This document shows, one piece after another, positions 34,938 to 44,394 of a DNA stretch of 64,000 nucleotides. The DNA lies in NCBI GenBank assembly GCA_024276995.1, contig JAJRWB010000031.1, forward strand, positions 27,488 to 91,487. Reading direction: 5' to 3'. The position numbers and the translations under genes are program-made. The DNA comes from Candidatus Eiseniibacteriota bacterium (lineage in GTDB: Bacteria; Orphanbacterota; Orphanbacteria; Orphanbacterales; Orphanbacteraceae). Within the stretch, counting starts at the first letter, position 1. Each line of letters begins with the position of its first letter. Under the pieces are notes generated by a model, which saw nothing but the letters and a program-made list of their open reading frames with translations, searched no databases and was not told the origin of the DNA.

Positions 34938-37242
34938 CCCTGTACGTCCTTAGGGTCAACCGCGCCGTTTCACTCCACCGGAAACTCGCAGCGCGGGCGA
35001 GTCCCTCCCGTACATGGCGGGCACGCAGATCGCTGTCTTCCAGGAGAGAGAGGATTCCCAGGGCGAACGGCTCCTCTCCACCCGGTTCGACCCGCACTCC
35101 CGCCTCGCCGATCACTTCGTTGAGCGACGGCGTGTCGGAAACCACGACCGGTACGCCGCACGCCATCGACTCGAGAGGGGGAAGACCGAATCCCTCATAT
35201 AATGAGGGGAAAGCGAACAGCGTCGCACCGCTGTAGAGCGCCGGAAGGTCTCCATCGGCGACGTATCCGGGAAAGTGAACCAACCCTTCGAGGCCGAGCC
35301 GTTCCACCGCCGCCGGAAGCTCGGGCCGGCTCCCGGGCTGCGCCCCGGCGAGCACGAGACTTCCGCCGAACCCCCGGCGTCGCACGGAGTGAAACGCCTT
35401 GACGAGGCGGAGAAGATTCTTGTGGGGGAGGAAATTACCCACACAAAGAATGTATTCGCCCGATACGCCGAATCGCCTCTCCACCGCTTCACGCGCCTCG
35501 CCGCCATCGATCGGACGAAAGCGGCTCTCCACCGCGTCGTAGATCACCACGATCTTTTCCGGCGAAACGCCCAGTTCCCTCACAATATCGTCCTTCGAGG
35601 CGCGCGACACCGTAATCACCCGCTCGGCGCTCCTCGTGGCGGCGAACATCATCGTTCTCGCATACGCCTGTGCGGCGCGCGAAGGCGGGTAGAAAAGATG
35701 GATCAGGTCGTGAATCGTCACCACCGCGGGACAGGGACGGAACACGGGAAGCACATAGTGGGGAGAGTGGAAGAGATCGATGCCGCACCGCTTCATCTGC
35801 CGGGGAAGAGAGATCAGTTCCCGCACCGAGTACTTCGGGGACCGGTTTACAACGGGCGTAAAGTTGTCTCCCGGCACCGGGAGGTCGGCGGTATGCTGGA
35901 AGGTGACGTACTCGCGATCGGGATCGATAAGGGCGAGTTCCCTCACCAGGTTCCGGATATACCTGCCGATGCCGTAGTCGTGGATCTTCCGGATATCGAT
36001 GCCGATCTTCTCCCGAACCGTGCCGCGAACCGGTCTTCGCGGTCTGTTCGCGCTGTCTCTCACGAGATCGGAAAGATGTTCGATCCGCGCTTCCCACGTG
36101 TTCTTTCTCGCCACGCCGATCGCGTCGTTCCGGGGGGTCGCGGGCGAGTTCACGGCGTCTTCGATGGCCGCGACGAAAGAATCGTAGTCGGGTGCCATAC
36201 GGCAGAACTCCTTGAACTCGAGCACCGACGGGAGGTTCACCACCACGATCGGCTTGCCGGTGGCCATATACTCGTGGAATTTCATCGGAAATACATTTAC
36301 GGTCGTATCATTCAGGGCGAACGGAATCATACAGACGTCGAACCCCTTCAAGTACCCGGGAAGATCCCTGTATTTTCGACCTCCCAGGAAATGAACATTC
36401 TCGAGGCGGGAGAGTTCCTCCACCTCCTCCCCCTTCTCCCCCGGCCACACGGGACCGATGAGGGCGAGGCTCCAGTCCGGCCGTGCCCGCGCGACGTGCA
36501 TGAGAAGGCGAAAATCGATCTTATAGCCGCTCACCGCGCCGACGAAGCCGATCACCGGTTTCGGAAGACGGGCGATGTCGGCGGGAACGACCGTGGCCGG
36601 ATCGGCGGCGGTGCGGAAGTGGTCGTAGTCCGCCACGTTGGGCAGATAGAATGTGTTCGAGTTAAAGGGACGCTTGCTTTCGTAAAGCCCTTTCGACGTG
36701 GTGAACACCAAGTCGGCCGACGAGAGAAGGCTCCGCTCCATCTCTTGAATCACCTTCGCGGGGACGCCGGGATTCGCACCGTACTCGTCGACGCAATGAT
36801 AGATGCACAGACTCTCCCCCAGGTGGCCGATCAGGCCGCTCGACGTGGGGAGGAAGGTCCAGAGAATCGGATCGCGAAAGCCGAGGTCCGACGTGATCCG
36901 GTTCAGCCGTCGCCTGAGAAGGCGGAAGTTGAACTTCCTCACCCATGCCGACCGGTACAGGGGGATCACCACGGGCGAGTAGACGTAGAGTCCGTCCTGC
37001 TTCCGCTGCACGCCGCGCGACCAGTTGATGAGACGACCGGCGATCCGGTGGATATCGTGCCATCTCGCGGACGGTGTTCTCAGGCCGAGCGATTCGACGA
37101 AGAGGACACGGTTCTTCCGGGCGAGCCGACTCATGAGGTGCTGGGAATTGGTCCACAGCTGCGCATCCCAGTTCGCCGAGGCGATGCAGATGATATCGGC
37201 GCCCTCGAGGGAGAGCGCACGGTCGCGTGAGAGAGTGCTCAT
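34921..37242 (-). CDS. Two-domain glycosyltransferase (tandem GT-B fusion)
   Basis: At 773 residues this is twice the usual length. Residues 1-400 form one GT-B enzyme (Y-H-C-V-D-E-Y near 168; P-V-I-G-F-V-G-A-V-S-G-Y-K near 238). After a linker near 405-415, a second complete GT4 begins with I-G-I-D-I-R-K and contains H-S-P-H-Y-V-L-P, T-I-H-D-L-I-H and the C-terminal P-S-L-Y-E-G-F-G-L-P-P-L-E-S-M-A-C-G. The two halves are not repeats of each other. A fused pair could add two successive sugars. It lies 3 bp after the gmhA-like gene. Confidence 0.88.
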   Translation of the reverse strand: MSTLSRDRALSLEGADIICIASANWDAQLWTNSQHLMSRLARKNRVLFVESLGLRTPSARWHDIHRIAGRLINWSRGVQRKQDGLYVYSPVVIPLYRSAWVRKFNFRLLRRRLNRITSDLGFRDPILWTFLPTSSGLIGHLGESLCIYHCVDEYGANPGVPAKVIQEMERSLLSSADLVFTTSKGLYESKRPFNSNTFYLPNVADYDHFRTAADPATVVPADIARLPKPVIGFVGAVSGYKIDFRLLMHVARARPDWSLALIGPVWPGEKGEEVEELSRLENVHFLGGRKYRDLPGYLKGFDVCMIPFALNDTTVNVFPMKFHEYMATGKPIVVVNLPSVLEFKEFCRMAPDYDSFVAAIEDAVNSPATPRNDAIGVARKNTWEARIEHLSDLVRDSANRPRRPVRGTVREKIGIDIRKIHDYGIGRYIRNLVRELALIDPDREYVTFQHTADLPVPGDNFTPVVNRSPKYSVRELISLPRQMKRCGIDLFHSPHYVLPVFRPCPAVVTIHDLIHLFYPPSRAAQAYARTMMFAATRSAERVITVSRASKDDIVRELGVSPEKIVVIYDAVESRFRPIDGGEAREAVERRFGVSGEYILCVGNFLPHKNLLRLVKAFHSVRRRGFGGSLVLAGAQPGSRPELPAAVERLGLEGLVHFPGYVADGDLPALYSGATLFAFPSLYEGFGLPPLESMACGVPVVVSDTPSLNEVIGEAGVRVEPGGEEPFALGILSLLEDSDLRARHVREGLARAASFRWSETARLTLRTYRDVLGE

Positions 37243-37245
37243 CGG

Positions 37246-37809
37246 TCAGGACGCAAAGAGGCGCTCTTCAAAGACGTGACAGAGCAGGTGGCCTAAAGCG
37301 ATATGCATCTCCTGGATCAGCTGCGTGTCGTTGGAAGGCACCGGCAGGGGAAAGTCGACGAGCGCCGGTTCCTTCCATCCGGCGGCGCCGGAAAACCCGA
37401 CGTTCACCGTCCCTTTCCGCCGCCCTGCACGAAACGCCTTGAGGATGTTCTCCGAGGCGCCGCTCGTGGAGATGCCGATCAGCACATCGCCTTCCATGGC
37501 GTACGCCTCCACCTGACGGGAAAAGATGCCGGCGAACTCTTTATCGTTCGATACCGCCGTGATGAGCGATGTGTTCGTGGTGAGCGCCAGCGCGGGAATC
37601 GGATCGCGCGCGATTTGGAGCCTGTCGACCAGCTCTGTGGCGAGATGCTGCGCGTCCGCCGCGCTTCCGCCGTTGCCGAAGAAGTAGATCTTCCGGCCCG
37701 ACGAGAGCGCCTCCACCGTCCGGTCGGCCATGGCGGTGAAAGCCGGCTCGAGCGTTTCACGCACCCGCCCGACCACCTTCCCGTGCTTTTCGAAGTAGCG
37801 ATCAAACAT
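37246..37809 (-). CDS. gmhA: SIS-domain phosphoheptose isomerase (GmhA-like)
   Basis: The 187-residue SIS protein has F-F-G-N-G-G-S-A-A-D-A-Q-H-L-A-T-E-L near residues 45-62, I-G-I-S-T-S-G-A-S-E-N near 115 and E-M-H-I-A-L-G-H near the C terminus, all features of GmhA, which isomerises sedoheptulose-7-phosphate for heptose synthesis. The ATG at 37809 overlaps the rfbD stop. No gmhB or hldE is visible, so a related sugar isomerase is possible. Confidence 0.88.
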   Translation of the reverse strand: MFDRYFEKHGKVVGRVRETLEPAFTAMADRTVEALSSGRKIYFFGNGGSAADAQHLATELVDRLQIARDPIPALALTTNTSLITAVSNDKEFAGIFSRQVEAYAMEGDVLIGISTSGASENILKAFRAGRRKGTVNVGFSGAAGWKEPALVDFPLPVPSNDTQLIQEMHIALGHLLCHVFEERLFAS

Positions 37810-38650
37810 CGCCCGTTTCCTCCCCGGTAAGATGTTCCTCGAGCGCCTCGCGCCAGTGACGGAGGGGCGGCACTCCCAGTTCGGCGAGACGGCTACAGGC
37901 GAGCGCCGAGTTCGCCGGGCGCGCCGCGGCAAGATCGAGCCGGAAGCTGTCGATCCTCTCGATCGGCACGTCCGCGAGGCCGATGAGATCGAGTACCGCC
38001 CTGGCGAGATCGTATCGCGTCGCCTCTCCGGCGTTCACCACATGATAGACACCCTCTCCCCGCCGTTCCACCAGCGAGTGAATCGCCTCGGCGAGATCGC
38101 CGGTGAGCGTCGGTGAGCCGACCTGGTCGTCCACCACCCGCATCTCCCTCCCCGACCGCGCGGCGGCGACAATGGAACGGACGAAGTTCCCCGTCCCCCC
38201 GGGGCCGTAGAGCCACGCCGTGCGCACGATCGCCGCACCGGGCACGCTCTCGATCACCGCCCTCTCGCCGGCGAGTTTCGACGCGCCGTAGACGTTGAGC
38301 GGGGCCGGTCGGTCGCTTTCGGCATAGGGTGTCTTCTTCCGCCCGTCGAAAACGAAGTCGGTGCTCACCGCCACAAGGCGGGCGCCCCCCTCCCTGGCCG
38401 CCTCGGCGACATGGCGACTCCCCTCCTCGTTCACCCGAAACGCCGTCTCGCTCTCCTTCTCGCACCGGTCGACGTCGGTGAACGCGGCGGCGTGGATCAC
38501 CACGTCGGGGTGGAACCGGTCGACATAGCGCATCACGTCGTCCCGGCGCGTCACATCGAGGCCGGGAAGATCGGGAGCGCGTACCTCGCCGCGGCGGGAG
38601 AAGACCCGTCGGAGCGCCAGACCGAGCTGGCCCTCCCCCCCTGTGATCAC
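37802..38650 (-). CDS. rfbD: dTDP-4-dehydrorhamnose reductase
   Basis: RfbD completes dTDP-L-rhamnose synthesis. The 282-residue SDR protein starts with GTG (38650) overlapping the previous stop (GTGA), giving M-I-T-G-G-E-G-Q-L-G, the family N terminus. Further motifs are D-V-V-I-H-A-A-A-F-T-D-V-D, V-S-T-D-F-V-F-D-G, Y-G-A-S-K (catalytic Tyr/Lys) and R-T-A-W-L-Y-G. rfbA, rfbB and rfbC are not in the window. Confidence 0.9.
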   Translation of the reverse strand: MITGGEGQLGLALRRVFSRRGEVRAPDLPGLDVTRRDDVMRYVDRFHPDVVIHAAAFTDVDRCEKESETAFRVNEEGSRHVAEAAREGGARLVAVSTDFVFDGRKKTPYAESDRPAPLNVYGASKLAGERAVIESVPGAAIVRTAWLYGPGGTGNFVRSIVAAARSGREMRVVDDQVGSPTLTGDLAEAIHSLVERRGEGVYHVVNAGEATRYDLARAVLDLIGLADVPIERIDSFRLDLAAARPANSALACSRLAELGVPPLRHWREALEEHLTGEETGDV

Positions 38651-39414
38651 CGTTCGGATGATATCTCCCCGGTCGCGCCGTCGGCGTGGATCGCCGCGGC
38701 GAGTTCCTTCGCGAGGCCGGCGGCACGGTTCTTTTCGAGAGCATCGCCGACCACCACGAGGTCCGCCCCCGCCTCGCGGGCCGCGGACGCATCCCGGGCG
38801 GTCCGGATTCCGCCGCCCACGGCGATCGGCAGAGTGACGTATCCGCGCACCCGGCGGATCAGCTCGGGAGGAACGGCGCTCGACGCGCCGCTGCCCGCCT
38901 CGAGGTAGACCAGTTTCATCCCCATGTACTGAGCGGCGAGAGCGTGGGCCATGGCGATCTCCGGGCGACCGGGCGGGATCGGGGAGGTGCCCGAGACGAA
39001 GTGGACCGTCCGGCCCGCGTCGGCACCCACCAGGAGATAGGCGGTCGGCACCGGCTCGATCATCGCCTCGCGGACGAGCGGCGCAGAACGGACCTGTTCC
39101 TCCACGAGATAAAGAGGGTTCCTTCCCGACAAGAGCGAGAGAAAGAGGATGCCGTCGGCGTAGCGCGACACGTGATGGGCGTTCCCGGGGAAGAGGAGAA
39201 CGGGAAGGGATGTTCCCTTCTTCAGCGCCGCCACCACTTCGTCGAGATGATCCCCGAGGGTGAAGCTCGATCCGACGAGGAGCCCGTCGGCGCCCGCTTC
39301 CTCGAGTTCGGCCGCCCAGGCCGCCGCCTCCGCCGGGGCGATCCGTTCCTGGTCGATGAGAGGAAGAAACGCGCCCCCCCGCCGGCGACACGCCTCCAGA
39401 ATCCGATGGAACAC
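38647..39414 (-). CDS. Geranylgeranylglyceryl phosphate synthase family (group II)
   Basis: The 255-residue TIM-barrel protein matches GGGP/heptaprenylglyceryl-phosphate synthases, which join a prenyl diphosphate to sn-glycerol-1-phosphate in an ether bond. Motifs: L-L-F-P-G-N, I-L-F-L-S-L-L-S-G-R-N-P, L-E-A-G-S-G-A and V-G-G-G-I-R-T. The ISGRNP-like segment fits group II enzymes found in archaea and some FCB bacteria. The GTG at 39414 gives M-F-H-R-I-L; it lies 13 bases after the alaS stop and the Shine-Dalgarno spacing is long, so the start is uncertain. Function in membrane lipid synthesis is inferred. Confidence 0.85.
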   Translation of the reverse strand: MFHRILEACRRRGGAFLPLIDQERIAPAEAAAWAAELEEAGADGLLVGSSFTLGDHLDEVVAALKKGTSLPVLLFPGNAHHVSRYADGILFLSLLSGRNPLYLVEEQVRSAPLVREAMIEPVPTAYLLVGADAGRTVHFVSGTSPIPPGRPEIAMAHALAAQYMGMKLVYLEAGSGASSAVPPELIRRVRGYVTLPIAVGGGIRTARDASAAREAGADLVVVGDALEKNRAAGLAKELAAAIHADGATGEISSER

Positions 39415-39427
39415 CTCTTCGATGGGA

Positions 39428-42070
39428 TTACCCTCCCGATACGATCTGGCGAACGAGATCGGGGACAGAGGCGAGCGCCTCGGCGAGCTTTTCCGGTTCC
39501 TTTCCCCCCGCCTGGGCGAACGTCGGCTTCCCACCGCCACGACCTCCGATCTTCGCCGCCACATCGCCGGCGAGATCGCCCGCGCGGATACCGCGACCGA
39601 CGAGGTTGTCGCTCACGCCCGCCACTAGAAACGCCTTTCCCCCCGCCGATCGCGTGCCGAGCACCGCCACCACAGCCCCCCCCCCCGCTCTGAGCTTGTC
39701 GATCAGCCCCTTCAGCGTGGCGGGATCCTCCTCGAGGAGCGCCGCGATCACCCGGATGTCGTCGACCAACTCCGCGCCGTCGAGCAGCTCGTTCGCCACG
39801 TCGCCCGCAACGCTCTTTCGCGCCTTCGCCAGCTCCCGCTCGAGTCTCTCGATCTTCCCCTGCAGCGCGTCGATCCTATCAACCACGTCGGCGGGCGCGA
39901 CGCGGAGACGCTCCGCCGCCTCCGCCAGGAAAGAGCGATCGCTCTCGATGCGCTTCAACGCATCCCGCCCGGTGATCGCCTCGATCCGTCGGATCCCCGA
40001 ACCGACGGCGCTTTCGGAGACGATCAGGAAAGGACCGATCTCACCGGTGCGCGAGACGTGCGTCCCACCGCAAAGCTCCCGGCTCACATCACCAACCGAC
40101 ACCATGCGCACGTTCTCGCCGTACTTCTCCCCGAACAGTGCCATCGCCCCCGTCTTGCGCGCCTCTTCGAAGGTGGTGATCCTCGTTTCCAAGGGAAGAT
40201 CGTCGAGAATGTTCCCGTTCACGATCCGCTCGACCCGCCTCAGTTCCTCCGCCGCCATCCGGGCGTGGTGAACGAAGTCGAACCGGAGCCTGTCGGGAGC
40301 GACGAGGGAACCCGCCTGGTGAACATGGTCGCCGAGCACTTCGCGGAGCGCCCTGTGGGCGAGATGGGTGGCGGTATGATTCCGCCGGATGTCGCCCCGC
40401 CGCCCGCGATCCACTGCCGCCCGCACGGTCTCCCCCACACGAAGAGCGCCGCGGGCCTTCCCCTTCAAAAGGGGAAGATCGCCCGACGAGCGACCCGTAT
40501 CCTTCACATCGAAGAGAAGTTCGCCGCCCTCGGAATAAAGAGCGCCCGTGTCGCCCACCTGGCCGCCCGACTCTCCATAGAAGGGGGAGCGTCCCACGAC
40601 GACGATCCCTTCGTCGCCGGCGGCGAGAGCGTCGACGCGCTTTCCTTCGTGAAGAAGAGCGACGACGTCGGTAACGCACTCCTCCGTCTCGTAGCCGACG
40701 AATTCCGACCTCACCCCATCAAGGTCCTCCTCGGCGGGCGAATCGGTCTCCACCGACCAGCGGGAACGCTTCCGCTGCTCGGCCATGGCCGCCTCGAAAC
40801 CGTCCGAGTCGACGACGAAGCCTTTCGCCTCGGCGAGTTCCACCGTCAGCTCGAGGGGAAAACCGTATGTATCGTAGAGGCGGAAGAGGTCGGCGCCCGA
40901 AACCGTCTTCGTCGATTCCCTTTCGCACCGGTCGAGCACTTCCCGCAGATGGTCGAGACCCTGGTCGAGGGTGTGGCGGAAGCTCTCTTCTTCCGCGCGA
41001 ATCGTGCCGGTCACCCGTTCCCTCGTCTCCTCGAGACCGGGATAGGCGCTCTTCATCCTGTCGATCACCGCGTCCGCCACCACATGGAGCATCGGCTCGG
41101 CAATGCCGAGCCGGTTCGCCCGGAGGAGGGCGCGCCGCGCGATTCGCCGGAGCACGTATCCGCGGCCGTCGTTCCCCGGCATCACCCCCTCGTGGACGGC
41201 GAACACGAGGGCGCGCATGTGATCGGCGATCACGCGGCAGGCGGCGAGACCTTCGCCGGCCGTGGTGTCGACGCCGGACACGAAGCGTCGCACCGTTTCG
41301 ATGATCGGAACGAAAAGGTCGGTATCATAGTTCGTCGGCACCGCCTGGACGATCTGGCTGAGCCTTTCGAGACCCATTCCGGTGTCGATTCCCCGGTTCG
41401 CCAGAGGGGAACGCTCCCCGCCGACAGCTTGGTCGTACTGGGGAAAGACGAGGTTCCAGTACTCGAGGTAGCGATCGCAGTCGCACCCCACGGCGCAGCC
41501 GGCCGAGCCGCAACCGTTCTTCTCTCCCGTGTCGAGATACAGTTCGGAGCAGGGGCCGCACGGGCCGCTCCCGCCCGCCGGCCCCCAGAAATTATCCTTC
41601 GCACCGAGTCGCACGATACGCCCTGGATCTAGGCCGACTTTCTTCTCCCAGATTTCCGCCGCCTCGTCGTCATCTTCGAACACCGAAACCCAGATCCTCT
41701 CCGGATCGAGGCCGAGACGATCGACGGAAAACTCCCACGCCCACAGAATCGCTTCTTCCTTAAAGTAATCACCGAACGAGAAGTTTCCGAGCATCTCGAA
41801 GAACGTGTGATGTCTCGAAGTGACGCCGACGCTCTCCAGGTCGGACGCCCGAAGGCACGGCTGCACCGTCGCCGCCCGCCTGTACGGAATCGGCCCGCGG
41901 GCGACATAGTACGGCTTGAACTGCACCATGCCGGCGGTGTTGAACAGGAGTGTCGGATCGTCGTGAGGCGCCAGGGGCGACCCCGGCAGAATCGGATGAC
42001 CTTTCTCACGGAAGAACTCGAGAAAGAGTTGCCTCAGATCGTCACTCGTCAGCTTCTTCTTCTTTCCCAT
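39428..42070 (-). CDS. alaS: Alanyl-tRNA synthetase
   Basis: The 880-residue class II synthetase has the catalytic core (R-Q-L-F-L-E-F-F, then [19 protein letters not shown]), the editing domain with H-T-A-T-H-L (zinc) and C-G-G-T-H, and the C-Ala region. The ATG at 42070 lies inside the last 28 bp of recA and is preceded by GGAG, so the genes overlap. The recA-alaS neighbourhood occurs in several phyla. Confidence 0.96.
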   Translation of the reverse strand: MGKKKKLTSDDLRQLFLEFFREKGHPILPGSPLAPHDDPTLLFNTAGMVQFKPYYVARGPIPYRRAATVQPCLRASDLESVGVTSRHHTFFEMLGNFSFGDYFKEEAILWAWEFSVDRLGLDPERIWVSVFEDDDEAAEIWEKKVGLDPGRIVRLGAKDNFWGPAGGSGPCGPCSELYLDTGEKNGCGSAGCAVGCDCDRYLEYWNLVFPQYDQAVGGERSPLANRGIDTGMGLERLSQIVQAVPTNYDTDLFVPIIETVRRFVSGVDTTAGEGLAACRVIADHMRALVFAVHEGVMPGNDGRGYVLRRIARRALLRANRLGIAEPMLHVVADAVIDRMKSAYPGLEETRERVTGTIRAEEESFRHTLDQGLDHLREVLDRCERESTKTVSGADLFRLYDTYGFPLELTVELAEAKGFVVDSDGFEAAMAEQRKRSRWSVETDSPAEEDLDGVRSEFVGYETEECVTDVVALLHEGKRVDALAAGDEGIVVVGRSPFYGESGGQVGDTGALYSEGGELLFDVKDTGRSSGDLPLLKGKARGALRVGETVRAAVDRGRRGDIRRNHTATHLAHRALREVLGDHVHQAGSLVAPDRLRFDFVHHARMAAEELRRVERIVNGNILDDLPLETRITTFEEARKTGAMALFGEKYGENVRMVSVGDVSRELCGGTHVSRTGEIGPFLIVSESAVGSGIRRIEAITGRDALKRIESDRSFLAEAAERLRVAPADVVDRIDALQGKIERLERELAKARKSVAGDVANELLDGAELVDDIRVIAALLEEDPATLKGLIDKLRAGGGAVVAVLGTRSAGGKAFLVAGVSDNLVGRGIRAGDLAGDVAAKIGGRGGGKPTFAQAGGKEPEKLAEALASVPDLVRQIVSGG

Positions 42071-43139
42071 CGTCTCCGCCGGCATCGGGCACACCGGGCG
42101 CGAGTCCCGCTTTCTCCCGGATCATCGACTCGATATTCTCGGCCACCTCGGGGTAGTCTCTCAGGAAACGCTTCGCATTCTCCCGTCCCTGGCCGATCCT
42201 CTCGTCGCCGAAGGAAATCCACGTTCCCGCCTTCTGAAGAATCTCGTATTCCACGCCGAGATCGACGAGATCGCCTTCGCGCGAAATCCCCTCACCGTAC
42301 ATGATATCGAACTCCGCGAGACGGAACGGGGGGGCGATCTTGTTCTTCACCACCTTCACCTTCGTTCGATTGCCCACCACCTGGTCGCCCGCCTTGATCG
42401 AGGCGATCCGGCGGATGTCCATGCGAACCGAGGCATAGAACTTGAGGGCGTTCCCTCCCGACGTGGTCTCCGGGTTGCCGAACATCACGCCGATCTTCAT
42501 GCGGATCTGGTTGGAGAAGATGATGCACGTTTTCGATTTCGACGTGATCCCCGCGAGCTTCCGGAGCGCCTGCGACATCAACCTCGCCTGGAGTCCCACG
42601 TGGGCGTCGCCCATCTCCCCCTCGATCTCCGCGCGCGGCACGAGCGCCGCCACCGAATCGATAGCGATCACGTCGATGGCGCTCGAACGGACGAGCATCT
42701 CGGTGATCTCGAGGGCCTGCTCACCGGTGTCGGGCTGGGAGACGAGGAGCGAATCGATATCGACGCCGAGGTTCCTCGCGTAGATCGGATCGAGGGCGTG
42801 CTCGGCGTCGATGAACGCCGCCATGCCGCCGCGCTTCTGCGCCTGGGCGATGATATGGAGGATGAGGGTGGTCTTCCCGGAAGATTCCGGCCCATAGATC
42901 TCGATCACCCGTCCCCGCGGAACGCCGCCCGCGCCGAGCGCGATGTCGAGCGAGAGAGAACCTGTCGGGATGGTCTCGATCTCCTGGAGCGGCCCATCGA
43001 GACCGAGCTTCATGATCGATCCCTTGCCGTACTGCTTCTCGATCTGGGAGAGGGTCGATTCGAGGGAATCCCCCATCGTCGCGGCGGCGCCTCTCCCCCG
43101 ACCTTTCCCCTTCGACTTCTTTTCCGTTTTGCTGGCCAT
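42042..43139 (-). CDS. recA: Recombinase RecA
   Basis: RecA forms filaments on single-stranded DNA for strand exchange and SOS co-protease activity. The 365-residue protein has Walker [10 protein letters not shown], the [12 protein letters not shown] Walker B/loop region, [24 protein letters not shown] (L2) and an acidic C terminus. The ATG at 43139 gives M-A-S-K-T; an upstream GTG in frame is less likely. A good -10 (TATACT, 43208-43203) lies about 65 bp upstream; no LexA box was recognised by eye. Confidence 0.97.
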   Translation of the reverse strand: MASKTEKKSKGKGRGRGAAATMGDSLESTLSQIEKQYGKGSIMKLGLDGPLQEIETIPTGSLSLDIALGAGGVPRGRVIEIYGPESSGKTTLILHIIAQAQKRGGMAAFIDAEHALDPIYARNLGVDIDSLLVSQPDTGEQALEITEMLVRSSAIDVIAIDSVAALVPRAEIEGEMGDAHVGLQARLMSQALRKLAGITSKSKTCIIFSNQIRMKIGVMFGNPETTSGGNALKFYASVRMDIRRIASIKAGDQVVGNRTKVKVVKNKIAPPFRLAEFDIMYGEGISREGDLVDLGVEYEILQKAGTWISFGDERIGQGRENAKRFLRDYPEVAENIESMIREKAGLAPGVPDAGGDDGKEEEADE

Positions 43140-43202
43140 GTCGCTTGCAATCCTTTCCGGTCTTCTGTCCACCCATCCGGACGAGCCCCGTCGGACGGGG
43201 GG

Positions 43203-43208
43203 AGTATA
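43203..43208 (-). promoter_or_regulatory. Candidate recA -10 element
   Basis: TATACT on the minus strand sits about 65 bp upstream of the recA ATG in otherwise GC-rich sequence. The hexamer 17 bp further upstream is a poor -35, so the promoter is only suggested and could be activator-dependent. Confidence 0.35.
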
Positions 43209-43603
43209 ACAGCCGGACCGGGTCGGGTCGTCCGAAAAGTGCGCCTTTCCCGCCGAAACACCTCCTCCGGCCGGCTTTTTTCCCCGTTCTTTTTCTTTGA
43301 TTCTTTAATTTCGGGCTAGACCTGCTTCCCTGAACATGTTATGATGATTGGGCTCCCACATATGAAAGGCGATGCGACCACCGACCGGCCGGCGCGAAGC
43401 GCGAGCGTGTCCGTGCGGATGGCCCGGGTCACCTGATGGATAGAATCGCAAAAAGCAAGCTGGCTCCGTCCACCTCCAAGAGGGTGTCGGAAGGCCTTAC
43501 CGCGCATCCGACACGGAGGTGTACGAAGGGCGGGGGTCCGAGTTTGGAGCCAGGGAACTGTATCCGAATGAGGTCACCGACCCTCAAAGAGGAGGAGAAT
43601 TGT
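43209..43603 (+). promoter_or_regulatory. Promoter/leader region of the dockerin-like protein gene
   Basis: This 395-bp non-coding stretch between recA and the secreted-protein gene holds a T-rich patch at 43276-43310, a possible -10 (TATGAT, 43340-43345) with a weak -35, the nested stem-loop described separately, and an AGGAGGAG Shine-Dalgarno at 43589-43596. An in-frame ATG at 43436 exists, but it has no Shine-Dalgarno and would put 56 residues in front of a signal peptide, so the region is taken as leader RNA. Confidence 0.45.
43460..43553 (+). ncRNA. Structured 5' leader RNA of nested stems (unknown class)
   Basis: Three perfect complementary pairs nest inside one another: P1 43460-43467 with 43546-43553 (8 bp), P2 43471-43477 with 43515-43521 (7 bp), P3 43484-43491 with 43507-43514 (8 bp) closing a 15-nt loop. 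P3 stacks on P2 with a 6-nt bulge on one side only; a 24-nt purine-rich segment joins P2 to P1 on the 3' side. The element ends about 36 nt before the Shine-Dalgarno of the secreted-protein gene. It resembles a riboswitch or protein-binding leader, but I do not recognise a known class. Confidence 0.55.
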
Positions 43604-44287
43604 ATGAGGAAGCTTACGGTACTGATCGCATTGGCCGGCTGTCTCCTGATGGCATCTTCCGCGATGGCCACTCTTCCGTCACCGGCCAACTCGACCTGCG
43701 TGTTCAGCGTCACCAGCGCATCACCCTGCGCCGACGCCGACGCCGTCTGGATTCATGACGGATCGAAGGATCAGCTCGCCATCAACGTGACGGTTCACAA
43801 CGGGCTCGACGCTCCGCTCGCCGGATGCGCCGTGCGTCTCGATGTCTCCGCCACCGCCGACCCGAACGCCTCCGTGGCGTCCAGTATCAGCCTTTGCGGA
43901 TCGACGGGCGGCACCGCCACGTTCTACGACACCACCGACGCCAACGGCGCGGCCGCATTCTCCCTGACCGGCGGCGGTTGCGGCGCCGTGTCGCTCACCT
44001 GGACCGTCACGGCGATGTGCGCCGTTCCCGAGGTCCAGCTCTGCTCCGCTACGCAGGCTCTCTGCGTGAAGTCGACCGACTTCACAGGCGACCTGACGAT
44101 CAACTTCTTCGACACGTTCAAGTACTTGCCCATGCTCAACGCCGCTTCCGGTTACTGCGGCGACTTGAACTGTTCGGGCGGCGACGTGTCGTTCTTCGAC
44201 ACCTTCGTGTATCTGCCGTCGCTCTCGTCGGCCGCGAGCTGCGTCGGTGATGTGCTTCCCACGGCGACGCTCACGGCGTGTCCGTAG
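43604..44287 (+). CDS. Secreted protein with Ig-like domain and dockerin-like repeats
   Basis: The 227-residue protein has a clear signal peptide (M-R-K-L-T-V-L-I-A-L-A, cleavage near A-M-A). Residues 45-140 resemble an Ig/invasin-like beta domain with V-T-V-H-N-G-L-D-A-P-L and T-T-D-A-N-G-A-A-A-F. Two short Asp-rich repeats follow: D-F-T-G-D-L-T-I-N-F-F-D-T-F-K-Y-L-P and D-L-N-C-S-G-G-D-V-S-F-F-D-T-F-V-Y-L-P, a dockerin-like calcium-loop pattern common in Eisenbacteria-type secreted proteins. Eleven or so cysteines suggest disulfides outside the cytoplasm. Function unknown. The ATG has a strong AGGAGGAG. Confidence 0.8.
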   Translation: MRKLTVLIALAGCLLMASSAMATLPSPANSTCVFSVTSASPCADADAVWIHDGSKDQLAINVTVHNGLDAPLAGCAVRLDVSATADPNASVASSISLCGSTGGTATFYDTTDANGAAAFSLTGGGCGAVSLTWTVTAMCAVPEVQLCSATQALCVKSTDFTGDLTINFFDTFKYLPMLNAASGYCGDLNCSGGDVSFFDTFVYLPSLSSAASCVGDVLPTATLTACP

Positions 44288-44317
44288 GAGAGGCGCCATA
44301 GGAAATCGACGGTAACG

Positions 44318-44350
44318 AAAGGGGCGGCTCCAATCGAGCCGCCCCTTTTC
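44318..44350 (+). terminator. Intrinsic terminator after the dockerin-like gene
   Basis: A 10-bp perfect G-C-rich stem (44321-44330 with 44336-44345) around a 5-nt loop, flanked by AAA on the left and TTTT on the right, lies 30 bp after the stop codon. It is a textbook rho-independent terminator and separates this gene from the lipoprotein gene. Confidence 0.85.
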
Positions 44351-44394
44351 CCGCCGGTTGACCTTTCCCGACGCGGGGTGTATCTTCCCCGACC

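Noticed and set aside
43440..43560. GEMM-type c-di-GMP riboswitch
   Set aside because: The expected GCACAGGGCAAACC, GAAA tetraloop and GGGACGCAAAGCC segments are not present.
43436..43603. N-terminal extension of the dockerin-like protein from an ATG at 43436
   Set aside because: No Shine-Dalgarno there, it would bury a signal peptide inside the chain, and the stretch contains nested RNA stems.
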